Positions 1-8,707 of a DNA stretch of 64,000 bases are shown in pieces. Position 1 is the first letter of the stretch; each line of letters begins with the position of its first letter. The stretch spans positions 186,001 through 250,000 of the forward strand of contig NZ_CP029064.1 in the NCBI RefSeq assembly GCF_003076275.1, given 5' to 3'. The translations under genes and the position numbers were made by a program. Origin of the DNA: Microbulbifer sp. A4B17 (lineage in GTDB: Bacteria > Pseudomonadota > Gammaproteobacteria > Pseudomonadales > Cellvibrionaceae). The notes beneath the pieces were generated by a model that saw nothing but the letters and a program-made list of their open reading frames with translations, was not told the origin of the DNA and did not search any database.

Positions 1-441
1 GCCGTAAATACCTTCTGCCAGGCCTACCTGCTTGGCCGGGAACCATTCACCCACCATGCGGATACCAATGACAAAGCCGGCACCCACAAATCCCAGCAGG
101 AAGCGGAACAGGGCCAGGGATTGGTAACTGTCTGCGGTGGCGAAACCCAAACAGATTAAAGATGAGGTCATCAGCAGCCCGCTGTACACCAGGCGCGGCC
201 CCAATTTATCCACCAGCATACCGATAATGATACGGGCGGGGATGGTGAGTGCCACGTTGAGGATTAACAGGGCTTTTACTTGCTGGCTGGTGAGGTCGAA
301 CGCTTCCTTGATAAAGACCATCAGCGGAGCGTGGGAGAACCACACCACGAAAGTCAGGAAAAACGCAAACCAAGTAACGTGCAGCGTCTTTATTTTGGGA
401 TCGCCCCAATTAAATAAATTGAGGCCGCTGGATTGACTCAT
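1..441 (-). CDS. narK: NarK/NasA-type nitrate/nitrite transporter, N-terminal part (runs off left edge)
   Basis: Inner-membrane MFS transporter of the nitrate/nitrite porter (NNP) family, read leftward and truncated by the window edge after 147 codons. The ATG at 441-439 opens a protein starting [19 protein letters not shown] first membrane segment ([12 protein letters not shown]), a second helix, and an NNP signature-like stretch ([13 protein letters not shown]...GIYG) at the end of the visible part support the family. It is transcribed divergently from a second NNP transporter across about 400 bp that hold NarL-like and FNR-like sites. In related bacteria such a gene often opens a narK-narGHJI operon, so nitrate reductase genes may lie just outside the window (inference). 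Transport direction cannot be told from this fragment. Confidence 0.85.
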   Translation of the reverse strand, partial: MSQSSGLNLFNWGDPKIKTLHVTWFAFFLTFVVWFSHAPLMVFIKEAFDLTSQQVKALLILNVALTIPARIIIGMLVDKLGPRLVYSGLLMTSSLICLGFATADSYQSLALFRFLLGFVGAGFVIGIRMVGEWFPAKQVGLAEGIYG

Positions 442-574
442 GACTATTTTCTCCGGCTTCTCAGAAATTTTTAGAGGTGGATAGGGTCATGACCGATAGT
501 ATTTGAGCAGCGCCAGAGGGAAAGTGCGCAAAAGGGGTAAGTGGAAGGGAAATCGATTTGTATATGGAAGGGAG

Positions 575-590
575 TAACCCCTTGGGGTTA
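575..590. promoter_or_regulatory. NarL-like 7-2-7 palindrome
   Basis: TAACCCC-TT-GGGGTTA is a perfect 7-bp inverted repeat around a 2-bp centre, the architecture of high-affinity NarL/NarP sites. It is identical at 13 of 16 positions to the palindrome at 11802-11817 beside the narL-type gene. Half-sites deviate from the enteric consensus TACYYMT at the third and last positions. Confidence 0.5.
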
Positions 591-629
591 GTAGCTCGGA
601 GTGGGTAGGGGCGGTTTTTAGTGTGTTTC

Positions 630-645
630 TACTCCAGTGGGGGTA
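630..645. promoter_or_regulatory. NarL-like 7-2-7 site
   Basis: TACTCCA-GT-GGGGGTA has two NarL-type heptamers in inverted orientation with 2-bp spacing, matching the enteric 7-2-7 consensus at about 12 of 14 positions by eye. It sits 12 bp before the FNR-like box. Confidence 0.5.
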
Positions 646-656
646 GTTGGTGGAAA

Positions 657-670
657 TTGATAATGATTAA
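657..670. promoter_or_regulatory. FNR/ANR-like box
   Basis: TTGATAATGATTAA matches the FNR consensus TTGAT-N4-ATCAA at 9 of 10 defined positions. It lies between the two nitrate transporter genes, next to a NarL-like site. This is the usual combination for genes induced by nitrate without oxygen. Which flanking gene it serves is not determined. Confidence 0.5.
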
Positions 671-853
671 AAAGGGTTTTTGGGAGTAATTGTCGCTAGC
701 CGATTTTTTGTGCATCTTGCCAATAGTTTGCCTCTGTAGATTTCTCGCCCCCGCTGTAATTCTGTGATCACTTTTCTCGGGCGGGGGCTCAATGCAGTGA
801 ATAACCGGGGTGGCAATTAATTTTCGACAGCCAATATTTTGGAGATGACTGCC

Positions 854-2155
854 GTGCAATATACACAGCAACTCGCCGGGCGCGCGCTGATATTTGCCTC
901 GGCCATGTTCGCCGCGAACTTTTCTGTTTGGACGCTTTATGCGGTATTGGGGGTAGAGATTCGCGGGCAACTGGACCTGTCTGCAACTGAATACGGGGTT
1001 CTACTGGCTGCGCCGATTTTGAGCGGGGCGCTGCTGCGTTTTCCGGCGGGATTCCTGGTGGAATATTTTTCTGCGAAAAAGCTGATTTTATTGCAGATGC
1101 TGTTATTGCTGCCGGTGCTCTTTTTGTTGCCCTTTATCGGTAGCTATGGGGCCCACTTGCTGGCGGGGTTGTGGCTGGGTATTTCCGGGGTGTCTTTTGT
1201 TTTGGGGATTCGCTATATCAGCCCGTGGTTCGAAAGAGGGCGGCAGGGTACTGCGATGGGCATTTTTGGTGCAGGAAATGCCGGAGCCGCAATTACCCTG
1301 GCATTGGCTCCAGCCATTCAAAATTGGTTTGGTCGCGAGTGGATAGGGCCGGCTTATGGAGCCGGGATTATCCTGATGATGGTTTTATTCGAATTTTTTG
1401 CACCAGAGGAAACCCGCTATATGCGCAGCCGGGGAAAACCGGATCTACGCAGCCATTTAAAGCCTCTAACGCAAATCCGGGTTTGGCGTTATGGGCTCTA
1501 CTATTACTTTGTTTTTGGCAGTTTTCTCGCGCTTTTATTGTGGTTGCCGAATTACTATCTGTCGGTGTACCAAGTCAGCACACCGGTAGCAATGGCACTT
1601 ACCCTGCTGTTTGTGGCCCTTTCCAGTTCACTGCGCGCTTTGGGGGGCTGGTTTGCCGATCGCTATGGTGCGCGCACCGTCAATTGGAGTGTTTTCTGGA
1701 CCTGCCTGGTCTGTCTTTTCTTCCTCAGTTATCCGCCCACCAGCATGACAATTCACGGGGTGGAACGGGATGTGCATTTAAATATTGAAGTGGGTATTGA
1801 GCTGTTCACTTTACTGCTACTGGTTATCGGTATCGCCCAGGGATTTGGCCGTGCGTCTGTTTACAAAGCGCTGCACGATAATTTCCCCGCGCATATGGGG
1901 AGTGTTGGCGGTACCGTAGCCACTATTGGTGCCCTCGGTGGTTTTACCCTGCCTGTTCTTTTTGGTATCGCTCAGGACTTAGTAGGTATCCACAGTGCGG
2001 CCTTTATGCTGCTCTACGGTGTGCTCGCTATTTGTATGTTGGTTATGTATTTGGCGATTCAAAGAGAAAATTATATGCAGCGTTTACAGTACGCACAGCA
2101 AAATAATTTCCTGCTTGAGGAAACCAGCGAAGCCGAGGCTTTGCCGGATAGGTAG
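854..2155 (+). CDS. narK: NarK-family nitrate/nitrite transporter
   Basis: NNP-family MFS transporter of about 433 residues with roughly 12 hydrophobic segments. Both nitrate-signature regions are visible: the first around GIFGAGNAGAAIT and the second around GGTVATIGALGGF. Size and motifs fit NarK1/NarK-type inner-membrane nitrate uptake or nitrate/nitrite exchange. For the start, a GGAG at 841-844 lies 9 nt before GTG 854. The ATG at 845 directly abuts that GGAG, and a TTG at 839 has no ribosome site, so GTG 854 is preferred. Its neighbours are the divergent narK on the left and an outer-membrane porin downstream. Substrate and direction (nitrate/H+ symport or nitrate/nitrite antiport) are inferred from the family only. 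Confidence 0.88.
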   Translation: MQYTQQLAGRALIFASAMFAANFSVWTLYAVLGVEIRGQLDLSATEYGVLLAAPILSGALLRFPAGFLVEYFSAKKLILLQMLLLLPVLFLLPFIGSYGAHLLAGLWLGISGVSFVLGIRYISPWFERGRQGTAMGIFGAGNAGAAITLALAPAIQNWFGREWIGPAYGAGIILMMVLFEFFAPEETRYMRSRGKPDLRSHLKPLTQIRVWRYGLYYYFVFGSFLALLLWLPNYYLSVYQVSTPVAMALTLLFVALSSSLRALGGWFADRYGARTVNWSVFWTCLVCLFFLSYPPTSMTIHGVERDVHLNIEVGIELFTLLLLVIGIAQGFGRASVYKALHDNFPAHMGSVGGTVATIGALGGFTLPVLFGIAQDLVGIHSAAFMLLYGVLAICMLVMYLAIQRENYMQRLQYAQQNNFLLEETSEAEALPDR

Positions 2156-2298
2156 TGCCCACTACCAATAAGGGATTACGCCTGAGTAAAGGCTAGGGAG
2201 TAAAGATTAATTAAGCAGGAAAAAATCTATGGTTTCAGTCGAGTCTGAAAAATTGTAATTTGTCACTGTTCACTCCGTTGTTGCAAAGGAAAAGCGTC

Positions 2299-3507
2299 AT
2301 GACCGTTTCCAAATTCCCAAAAATTCTCGGTGCCTTACTGTTGGGGGCATGCAGCACTGTCGCATTGCAGGCCGCTGCGCAGGAAAGTGAAAATGCCACT
2401 CTGGTGGATGCGTTGAAATCCGGTGAAGTCGGATTGAATCTGCGTTACCGCGTAGAGACTGTTGATCAGGATGGTATTGATGATGAAGCAGTTGCATCCA
2501 CTTTAAGAACCCGCCTCAACTGGCGCAGTGGCAGCTACCGTGGCTTTACCAGCTTCCTGGAAATGGATGATGTTACTGCGATTGGCAATGACAGCTACAA
2601 CTCCACCGTTAATGGTGAAGGCGAATACCCGGTAGTGGCTGATCCGGAAGGAACTGAAATTAACCAGGCCTATATTCGCTACAATGGTGACAACTCCATA
2701 ATTACCGCCGGTCGCCAGCGCATTAACCTGGACGGGCAGCGATTTGTCGGCGGTGTTGGCTGGAGACAAAACGAGCAGACCTACGATGGTGTTCGTTATC
2801 AGTATGGCAGTGCCGATAGTTTCCAGCTGGATTATAGCTACGTCTACAACGTTAACCGTATTTTCGGTGAAGACAGCTCCATTTCTGATATCGGCGGCGA
2901 TATCCAACTGCTACACGCGATTTATCCAGTAGCTGAAAACCATAAAATCAGCGCTTTTGTTTACAATCTGGATCTGGAAGATCTCACCGATAATGCCAGC
3001 CGCACTTATGGGGTAGATTACAAAGGTAAATTTGGTCCGGTAAAAGCCAACCTGAGTTATGCGCACCAGTCAGATATTGGTGACAACCAGTATGACTATA
3101 GTGCTAATTATTACCTGGCAGAGCTTGGCGCTGATCTGGGTCCAGTTGCGGCAAAACTCGGTTATGAGGTTTTGGGTTCCGATAACGGGGTTGGTTTTAA
3201 AACCCCGCTGGCAACCCTGCACAAGTTCCAGGGCTTTACTGACAAATTCCTCATAACACCCGAAGACGGTGTCGAAGATCTGTATGTTGGCGGTTCTATG
3301 AAAGTGGCCGGTGGCAAGCTGGGCTTGACCTACCACAACTTTGAGGCTGCCGAGGGTTCCGCTAGTTACGGTGACGAGTGGAATCTGAGCTACGGGCACA
3401 AAATCACCGAGGATATTTCTGCACTCGTTAAATACGCAACTTATCGTGCCGATGAGTACAGCACTGATACCGATAAGCTTTGGATCATGGTAACCGCTAA
3501 TTTCTAA
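2299..3507 (+). CDS. Outer-membrane beta-barrel porin, alginate-export-like family
   Basis: Predicted 402-residue outer-membrane protein. The N-terminus has a lysine-containing start, a hydrophobic stretch (GALLLGACSTVALQ) and an Ala-x-Ala type cleavage site near residue 25. The mature part has alternating polar/aromatic strands and ends ...WIMVTANF with a C-terminal aromatic Phe, as beta-barrels do. It resembles porins of the alginate-export/OprD-like group rather than trimeric porins. ATG 2299 is preceded by AAGGA at a good distance; in-frame codons upstream have no ribosome site. It follows a narK gene and precedes a factor-independent terminator, which suggests a role in anion or nitrate passage across the outer membrane. 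That role is inferred from context only. Confidence 0.7.
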   Translation: MTVSKFPKILGALLLGACSTVALQAAAQESENATLVDALKSGEVGLNLRYRVETVDQDGIDDEAVASTLRTRLNWRSGSYRGFTSFLEMDDVTAIGNDSYNSTVNGEGEYPVVADPEGTEINQAYIRYNGDNSIITAGRQRINLDGQRFVGGVGWRQNEQTYDGVRYQYGSADSFQLDYSYVYNVNRIFGEDSSISDIGGDIQLLHAIYPVAENHKISAFVYNLDLEDLTDNASRTYGVDYKGKFGPVKANLSYAHQSDIGDNQYDYSANYYLAELGADLGPVAAKLGYEVLGSDNGVGFKTPLATLHKFQGFTDKFLITPEDGVEDLYVGGSMKVAGGKLGLTYHNFEAAEGSASYGDEWNLSYGHKITEDISALVKYATYRADEYSTDTDKLWIMVTANF

Positions 3508-3533
3508 GCGGCTGAAAGAACTCCTTAGCGAGG

Positions 3534-3556
3534 CCCCCGGCTTCGGCCGGGGTTTT
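3534..3556 (+). terminator. Rho-independent terminator after the porin gene
   Basis: A 7-bp GC stem (CCCCGGC/GCCGGGG) closed by a TTCG tetraloop and followed by TTTT, 27 bp after the porin stop codon. Confidence 0.8.
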
Positions 3557-3732
3557 CCCCGCACCTTGAACCTGTTTTTATAATTTATAAATTTTAATCG
3601 ACTGAAGCTCCACGTTTTGATGTCTCCCCGAGGAGCATCAGTTCGAGCACCAAGGGAGTACCACCTTTGCCCCAAGCATAAATTAACCAGCTTGATACAC
3701 TGACATCAGTTTAAACACCGAGTCCCGCTACC

Positions 3733-3842
3733 TAAACCGCGTCGTTTTTTATTGACGTTGCAAGGTGCCGGGACCGTGGCCGTACCGGCCACCAGGGTCT
3801 AGCGGGAAACTGCGCGGCCTCCCGACATTGGAAAGGCGTTTA
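3733..3842 (+). ncRNA. Molybdenum cofactor (Moco) riboswitch, moaA leader
   Basis: The leader just before moaA matches the E. coli moaA Moco RNA motif as I recall it. Shared blocks in order are CACCAGGG, a variable GAAA-containing arm, GCCTCCCG, then TGGAAAGG close to the start codon. Visible pairings are an outer stem of TAAAC(C)GC at 3733-3740 with GCGTTTA at 3836-3842, and a 7-bp hairpin GTGGCCG/CGGCCAC at 3776-3792. The moaA ribosome site (AAAGG) and the start codon flank are inside the closing stem, so cofactor binding should repress translation of the whole moa-mob-mod operon. It could be a tungsten-cofactor variant; the sequence alone does not settle this. Confidence 0.88.
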
Positions 3843-4820
3843 ATGTTACAAGACAATTTTGGCCGTAGGTTTTACTACCTGCGCCTGTCCGTGACGGACA
3901 TCTGCAATTACCGCTGCAACTACTGCCTGCCCGAGGGCATCGGTTGCGGACGTTCCCTGGAAGGGGAAAATCCTCTCTCAGTCGCTGAGGTGGGCACATT
4001 AGTGCGCGCTTTCGCTTCACTGGGTACGGAAAAGGTACGCCTTACTGGCGGAGAGCCCTCCCTGCGCAAAGACCTGGTGCCGCTGCTCGAAGCCGTGCGC
4101 GCTAGCGATAAGATTCGCCGCTTAGCCATCACCACCAACGGTTACCGCCTGCCCAGTCAGATAGACGACTGGCACCACGCGGGCCTGGATCAGGTGAATG
4201 TCAGTATCGACAGCCTCGACCCGGATCAATTCCACCATATCACCGGGCACAATCGCCTGGATAAAGCCTTAGCCGGCCTGGATCGCGCCCTGGCCTTGGG
4301 TATCGATACCAAGGTCAACGCAGTGCTGATGCGCCAGTACAACCTGGCCGAGCTGGATAATTTCCTCGCCTGGATTCGCGAGACTCCGGTGACCCTGCGC
4401 TTTATTGAATTAATGCGTACCGGCGATAACCGCGAGTTCTTCGCCAGCAACCATGTCTCCGGCGGCGATATAGAAACCCTGTTGCTGCGGGAAGGTTGGG
4501 AGCAGGTGATCCGCACCCGCGATGCCGGTCCGGCGCGGGAGTATTTCCACCCGGATTACGCCGGTCGTATCGGCCTGATTACCCCTTACGGCAAGGACTT
4601 CTGTGCAAGCTGCAACCGCCTGCGGGTATCGGCTCAGGGCAAGCTGCACCTGTGCCTGTTCGCCGACCAGGGCTTTGATATGCGCGAAATCATCGCCGAT
4701 GGCGATAGCGAGGCGCTGGCGGCCCATATCCGCGAGTTGATTGTGGATAAGACCGCAGGCCACCAGTTGCACGAAGGTTTTACCGGTGCTACCCGCAACC
4801 TGGCGATGCTGGGGGGCTAG
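3843..4820 (+). CDS. moaA: GTP 3',8-cyclase MoaA
   Basis: Radical-SAM enzyme for the first step of molybdenum cofactor synthesis: GTP to 3',8-cyclo-dihydro-GTP, in the cytoplasm, with MoaC as partner. The radical-SAM cluster motif CNYRCNYC (CX3CX2C) is near the N-terminus. The C-terminal second cluster motif CASC...C (CX2CX13C) is present, and the protein ends in the required Gly-Gly (...AMLGG). At 325 residues it is of normal length. The ATG at 3843 lies 6-7 nt after AAAGG; longer upstream extensions would read through the riboswitch. It is first in a nine-gene operon with mobA only 4 bp downstream. Confidence 0.96.
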   Translation: MLQDNFGRRFYYLRLSVTDICNYRCNYCLPEGIGCGRSLEGENPLSVAEVGTLVRAFASLGTEKVRLTGGEPSLRKDLVPLLEAVRASDKIRRLAITTNGYRLPSQIDDWHHAGLDQVNVSIDSLDPDQFHHITGHNRLDKALAGLDRALALGIDTKVNAVLMRQYNLAELDNFLAWIRETPVTLRFIELMRTGDNREFFASNHVSGGDIETLLLREGWEQVIRTRDAGPAREYFHPDYAGRIGLITPYGKDFCASCNRLRVSAQGKLHLCLFADQGFDMREIIADGDSEALAAHIRELIVDKTAGHQLHEGFTGATRNLAMLGG

Positions 4821-4824
4821 GGTT

Positions 4825-5424
4825 ATGGCCAGGGCTTTCGTTGGCAAATCGACAATCGGCGTGGTGTTGGCCGGTGGCCGTTCCAGCCGGATGGGCCGAG
4901 ACAAGGCCCTGCTGGCACACCCCCAACAGGGCAATTTTTTGCAGCATGCCGAGGCCTTGCTGGGTGGGCTGCCGCTGGCAAAAGTCGTCACCAGCGGCGC
5001 CCGCCCCGGAGCGATTGAAGACCTGGTGCCAGAGCGGGGCCCACTGGGCGGCCTTTATTCGGTAGCCCTGGCAACCGGTGCCGATGCGGCCCTGGTGATC
5101 CCGGTAGATATGCCCCTGCTTGGGCGGGAGCACCTCGCAGAGTTATTGGCGGAGGGGCAGGCAAGTGGCCGGCCCTGTTATTTTGAAAACTTCTTTTTTC
5201 CCCTGTGGCTGCCTTTAAATGGCGACTGCCTGGATTACTTGCGCCGTGCCGTTGAGGGCTGTGCGCGCAATTCGGTCGGCTCGCTGCTGCGTCACCTGGG
5301 GGCCAAATCCATACCCATAAAAAGTGCTGGCGATTGGCATCGCAATATCAATACGCCGGCAGATTATCTCGGCTTGAGTACGCCGGATAAAACTCCAGAA
5401 AACAGTTTTTTGAGAGACCACTGA
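4825..5424 (+). CDS. mobA: Molybdenum cofactor guanylyltransferase MobA
   Basis: Transfers GMP from GTP to Moco to make the bis-MGD form used by DMSO-reductase-family enzymes such as nitrate reductases. The N-terminal nucleotide-binding signature LAGGRSSRMGRDKALL is intact, and the 199-residue length is normal. The ATG at 4825 follows the moaA stop by 4 bp; upstream in-frame codons overlap moaA and add non-homologous residues. MobA beside moa genes and nitrate transporters fits supply of bis-MGD to respiratory or assimilatory nitrate reductase. Confidence 0.95.
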   Translation: MARAFVGKSTIGVVLAGGRSSRMGRDKALLAHPQQGNFLQHAEALLGGLPLAKVVTSGARPGAIEDLVPERGPLGGLYSVALATGADAALVIPVDMPLLGREHLAELLAEGQASGRPCYFENFFFPLWLPLNGDCLDYLRRAVEGCARNSVGSLLRHLGAKSIPIKSAGDWHRNINTPADYLGLSTPDKTPENSFLRDH

Positions 5425-5426
5425 TT

Positions 5427-5969
5427 ATGTCCGCACACGCTAGCAAAGAATTTGTACCGCTCAATATCGCGGTACTTACCGTATCCGATACCCGCAACGA
5501 GCAGACCGATACCTCTGGCCAGTACCTGGTGGAAGCCCTAAAAACTGCCGGCCATCAGCTCGCGGATAAGCGCATTACCCCGGACGATGTTTACCAGATG
5601 CGCGCGGTGGTCTCCGCCTGGATTGCCGATCCCAAAGTACAGGTGGTATTGGTGACCGGCGGTACTGGTTTTACCGATCGCGACTCCACGCCGGAGGCCC
5701 TGAGCCCGTTGTTCGATAAAACCGTCGACGGCTTTGGCGAGCTGTTCCGCCATATTTCTCTGGGGGATATCGGCAGCTCTACCGTGCAGTCCCGCGCGCT
5801 CGCCGGCCTGGCTAATCGCACGCTGATATGTTGTATGCCCGGTTCCACCGGAGCCTGTCGCACAGCTTGGGAAGGCATATTGCTGGAGCAGCTGGATGCC
5901 CGGCACAAGCCCTGTAACTTTATTCCTCATGTGCGCTTTGCCAGCGCGCCCTGCGAGAGCCGGGGGTAA
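5427..5969 (+). CDS. moaB: Molybdenum cofactor biosynthesis protein MoaB (MogA/MoaB family)
   Basis: MoaB/MogA-family protein of 180 residues, tied to molybdopterin adenylylation. The family motif GGTGFTDRDSTPEAL is visible mid-protein, as are the glycine-rich PGSTGA segment and a C-terminal RHKPCNF block like E. coli MoaB. No separate mogA is present in the window, so this protein may be the adenylyltransferase here (inference). In some bacteria MoaB does this job, while E. coli MoaB itself is considered inactive. It starts 2 bp after the mobA stop. Confidence 0.92.
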   Translation: MSAHASKEFVPLNIAVLTVSDTRNEQTDTSGQYLVEALKTAGHQLADKRITPDDVYQMRAVVSAWIADPKVQVVLVTGGTGFTDRDSTPEALSPLFDKTVDGFGELFRHISLGDIGSSTVQSRALAGLANRTLICCMPGSTGACRTAWEGILLEQLDARHKPCNFIPHVRFASAPCESRG

Positions 5970-5972
5970 TTT

Positions 5973-6464
5973 GTGAGCCACTTAACCCATTTAAACCAGC
6001 GTGGCGAAGCCAGCATGGTGGATGTTACCGAGAAGGACATCACTGACCGCAGCGCCCTGGCCGAGAGCAGTATCAGTATGAGTGCAGAGGCTTTTGCACT
6101 GCTGAGCCAAGGGGCGCACAAAAAAGGCGATGTGCTCTCTGTAGCTCGTATCGCCGGCATCCAGGCCGCGAAGAAAACCTCGGATTTAATTCCCCTGTGC
6201 CATCCACTGGCGTTGACCAAAGTAGCGGTGGATTTCGAATTGCAGCCGGAAAAACACGGTGTGCATATCACCGCTTTCTGCCGCCTGGCCGGGCGCACTG
6301 GGGTAGAGATGGAAGCGTTAACCGCAGCTTCGGTAGCGGCGCTGACCATTTACGATATGTGCAAAGCCGTGGACCCGGCGATGGAAATCGGCCCGACCCG
6401 CCTGCTGCAAAAAACCGGCGGTAAGCGCGGCCACTGGCGCGGCGATGCCGCGGACAAGGCGTAA
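5973..6464 (+). CDS. moaC: Cyclic pyranopterin monophosphate synthase MoaC
   Basis: Converts the MoaA product to cyclic pyranopterin monophosphate. Conserved blocks [15 protein letters not shown] and [20 protein letters not shown] hold the active-site residues. GTG at 5973 gives [18 protein letters not shown], which aligns with the usual MoaC N-terminus and yields 163 residues, so the GTG start is well supported. The gap to moaB is 3 bp. Confidence 0.96.
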   Translation: MSHLTHLNQRGEASMVDVTEKDITDRSALAESSISMSAEAFALLSQGAHKKGDVLSVARIAGIQAAKKTSDLIPLCHPLALTKVAVDFELQPEKHGVHITAFCRLAGRTGVEMEALTAASVAALTIYDMCKAVDPAMEIGPTRLLQKTGGKRGHWRGDAADKA

Positions 6465-6485
6465 AAATTTCAGAGGTGTAAAGCG

Positions 6486-6731
6486 ATGGTAAAGGTTCTG
6501 TTTTTCGCGCGTCTGCGCCAGCAATTGGGCATGGGCGAGATTACCCTGAAGGACTTTTCCGGCAGTCTCAGCGAGTTGCGCAAAACCCTATGTGAACAGC
6601 ACCCGGACTGGAGCCCGCACCTGCAAAGGGATGATATTCGTATGGCCCTGAACCAGGAGCTGGCAGAAACCGGAGCCCAGGTGAAGGCTGGGGATGAAGT
6701 TGCATTTTTCCCGCCGGTTACCGGCGGTTAG
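6486..6731 (+). CDS. moaD: Molybdopterin synthase small (sulfur-carrier) subunit MoaD
   Basis: Ubiquitin-like sulfur carrier of 81 residues. The C-terminal PPVTGG ends in the Gly-Gly that becomes a thiocarboxylate and donates sulfur to the pterin in complex with MoaE, encoded next. AGAGGTG lies upstream of the ATG at 6486. No moeB gene, which would activate the C-terminus, is in the window. Confidence 0.93.
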   Translation: MVKVLFFARLRQQLGMGEITLKDFSGSLSELRKTLCEQHPDWSPHLQRDDIRMALNQELAETGAQVKAGDEVAFFPPVTGG

Positions 6732-6741
6732 TGGTGCCAAT

Positions 6742-7221
6742 ATGACAGCTGTTGATCGTATCGAAGTCTGTGAAACGCCCCTCGACGTAGCGGCTGAATA
6801 TACTGCGCTGCAGGGCAACAGTGGTGATGGTGCCTGCGCTCTGTTTGTGGGTTCGGTGCGGGACTTCAATGCCGGTAGTGATGTCTGTGGCCTGGCCCTG
6901 GAACACTATCCGGGCATGACCGAAAAAAGCCTGCAACGGATTATCAATGATGCCCGCGACCGCTGGTCCCTTGGGCGTGTGACTATCGTCCACCGTGTTG
7001 GCCCCATGCAGATCAACGACGAGATTGTTTTTGTCGGCGTTACCAGCCCCCACCGCCAGGCCGCCTTTGCTGCCTGCCAATACATCATGGATCGCCTCAA
7101 AACTGAGGCGCCTTTCTGGAAGCGCGAAGCGGTTGCGGATAAATCCGGTAATCCTTCAGAGCGCTGGGTCGAAGCCCGGGCCAGTGATGCTGCGGAGATG
7201 GAAAAGTGGTCCGCCGGCTGA
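6742..7221 (+). CDS. moaE: Molybdopterin synthase catalytic subunit MoaE
   Basis: Large subunit of molybdopterin synthase, 159 residues. The catalytic-lysine block LKTEAPFWKREA and the following RWVEARASD segment are typical of MoaE. The ATG at 6742 begins MTAVDRIEV and avoids the overlap with moaD that the longer frame would give. Its 3' end overlaps the modA start by 16 bp, so biosynthesis and molybdate uptake are translationally linked. Confidence 0.95.
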   Translation: MTAVDRIEVCETPLDVAAEYTALQGNSGDGACALFVGSVRDFNAGSDVCGLALEHYPGMTEKSLQRIINDARDRWSLGRVTIVHRVGPMQINDEIVFVGVTSPHRQAAFAACQYIMDRLKTEAPFWKREAVADKSGNPSERWVEARASDAAEMEKWSAG

Positions 7222-7988
7222 GCCTGCTGCTATCCGCTTTACTGGTGGCCATCGCGCTGCCGGTTAATGCGGATAACTGCACCTTGCGGGTGGCGGTAGC
7301 GGCCAGCTTCCGCCCGGCACTGGAAGAGGTACTGCCGGAATTTGAGCGTCGCCATGCCTGTGTGGTGCAAATCAGTAGCGGCAGCTCCGGGGTGCTCTAC
7401 CAACAAATAGCGCACCGCGCGCCCTTCGATTTATTCCTGTCTGCGGATCGTGAGCGACCTGAACTGTTGGAAAAGCAGGGCGGGGCACTGGCCAACAGTC
7501 GTAAGACTTACGCCCTGGGTTTACTGGCCCTCTGGCACCCAAAATCGGAATCGAATATCGAGCAGTTACTGCAAACCTGGCCCGATAAAATTGTATTAGC
7601 CGATCCGAAAGTAGCGCCGTTCGGCAGTGCCGCACGGCAAGCGCTGCAAAGCCTGGATTTGTGGAAGAAAAAACAAACTCAATTAGCCCGGGCCCACAAT
7701 GCAGGCCAAGCCTATTTAATGCTGGATTCCGGCAATGCGCAGCTGGGCTTTGTCGCCGCCAGCCAGATGCAAGCGGCCGGCCGCGATAACTATTGGCTGC
7801 TGCCGCAGCATTTGTACAAACCCATTGAACAGCAGCTGCTGATTCCCACCCAGAGTCGCCGACCTAAAGAGGCACAATCCCTCGCTAACTATTTGCGTTC
7901 AGGGGAAGTGCAGGCGCAGTTATACCACTTGGGTTACGGTGTTTTGCCAACTCAAGATCGAAGTAGAGATGGAGGGAGTGGCTTATGA
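7206..7988 (+). CDS. modA: Molybdate-binding periplasmic protein ModA
   Basis: Substrate-binding protein of the ModABC molybdate ABC importer. The 260-residue product begins with an arginine pair, a hydrophobic signal core (LSLLLSALLVAIALP) and a cleavage site near residue 22. The mature start is NCTLRVAVAASF, and ISSGSSGVLYQQI corresponds to the oxyanion-binding segment of ModA. The GTG at 7206 is preceded by GGAG 8 nt upstream and overlaps moaE. The last bases overlap modB in an ATGA. Confidence 0.93.
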   Translation: MVRRLSLLLSALLVAIALPVNADNCTLRVAVAASFRPALEEVLPEFERRHACVVQISSGSSGVLYQQIAHRAPFDLFLSADRERPELLEKQGGALANSRKTYALGLLALWHPKSESNIEQLLQTWPDKIVLADPKVAPFGSAARQALQSLDLWKKKQTQLARAHNAGQAYLMLDSGNAQLGFVAASQMQAAGRDNYWLLPQHLYKPIEQQLLIPTQSRRPKEAQSLANYLRSGEVQAQLYHLGYGVLPTQDRSRDGGSGL

Positions 7989-8707
7989 ATATCGCCACTG
8001 CCGACTGGCAGGCCTTGTGGCTAACTTTAAAATTGGCCGGATTAACCACCTTACTCCTGTTTATTATCGGCGTGCCCTTGGCCTGGAAATTGAGCCAATG
8101 GCAGAGCCGCTGGCGCCATGGCATAGAAGTATTAATTACCCTGCCGTTGGTACTGCCACCCACGGTTTTGGGTTTTTATTTACTGCTTTTATTTTCCCTC
8201 AACTATGCCCCCGGGCAGTGGCTGTCACAACTTTTTGATGGCCCTTTGGTGTTTTCCTTCACTGGCCTGGTGTTTGCGTCAGTGATTTATTCCCTGCCGT
8301 TTATGGTGCAGCCGCTGTTGGCCGCGTTTAATGCCAATGGCCAGCGCCTGACCCAGGCTGCCGCAGCACTGGGTATACCGCCCTGGGCGGCATTATTAAA
8401 AGTTCTTTTGCCGGCGAGTCGCGCCGCTATTGTGAGTGCCTGCGCTTTAACGTTTGCCCATACCCTGGGTGAGTTCGGGGTAGTGCTGATGATTGGTGGC
8501 GCTATTCCCGGTGAGACCCAGGTGGTTTCTATCGCTCTTTATCAGCATGTGGAGGCGATGGAATACGGTGCGGCGCACCGGCTGGCTTTGATGTTGATGG
8601 GAATTACTACGGTACTCTTACTCGCTGCCCGTTGGCTGGGATATAGTTTGGCCCCGCGCGGATCAAACAACGAGCAGGCTAAACCGGTAATGGGGGTGCT
8701 GGGCTAA
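7985..8707 (+). CDS. modB: Molybdate ABC transporter permease ModB
   Basis: Inner-membrane permease of 240 residues with about five to six hydrophobic segments. It carries the EAA-type loop (AAAALGIPPWAALLKVLLPAS) that docks with the ATPase. GGAG lies just upstream of the ATG, which overlaps the modA stop codon (ATGA). The stop codon overlaps the modC start (TAATG). This chain of overlaps points to coupled translation of modABC. Confidence 0.95.
   Translation: MNIATADWQALWLTLKLAGLTTLLLFIIGVPLAWKLSQWQSRWRHGIEVLITLPLVLPPTVLGFYLLLLFSLNYAPGQWLSQLFDGPLVFSFTGLVFASVIYSLPFMVQPLLAAFNANGQRLTQAAAALGIPPWAALLKVLLPASRAAIVSACALTFAHTLGEFGVVLMIGGAIPGETQVVSIALYQHVEAMEYGAAHRLALMLMGITTVLLLAARWLGYSLAPRGSNNEQAKPVMGVLG

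Larger units (their letters stand above)
442..853. other. Divergent intergenic regulatory region between two narK-type genes
   Basis: About 410 bp separate the two divergent nitrate transporter starts. I see no credible gene here. The region holds two 7-2-7 palindromes resembling NarL/NarP sites (575-590 and 630-645), an FNR-like box (657-670), and several G-rich half-sites of the GGGGTA type. This composition fits a nitrate- and oxygen-responsive promoter region serving both sides. Confidence 0.6.

Noticed and set aside
1171..1788. 205-codon ORF within narK in another frame
   Set aside because: The overlapping narK frame has clear transporter signatures; this one has none.
3765..3842. N-terminal extension of MoaA from GTG 3765
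   Set aside because: It would translate the riboswitch; the ATG at 3843 has a proper ribosome site and family length.
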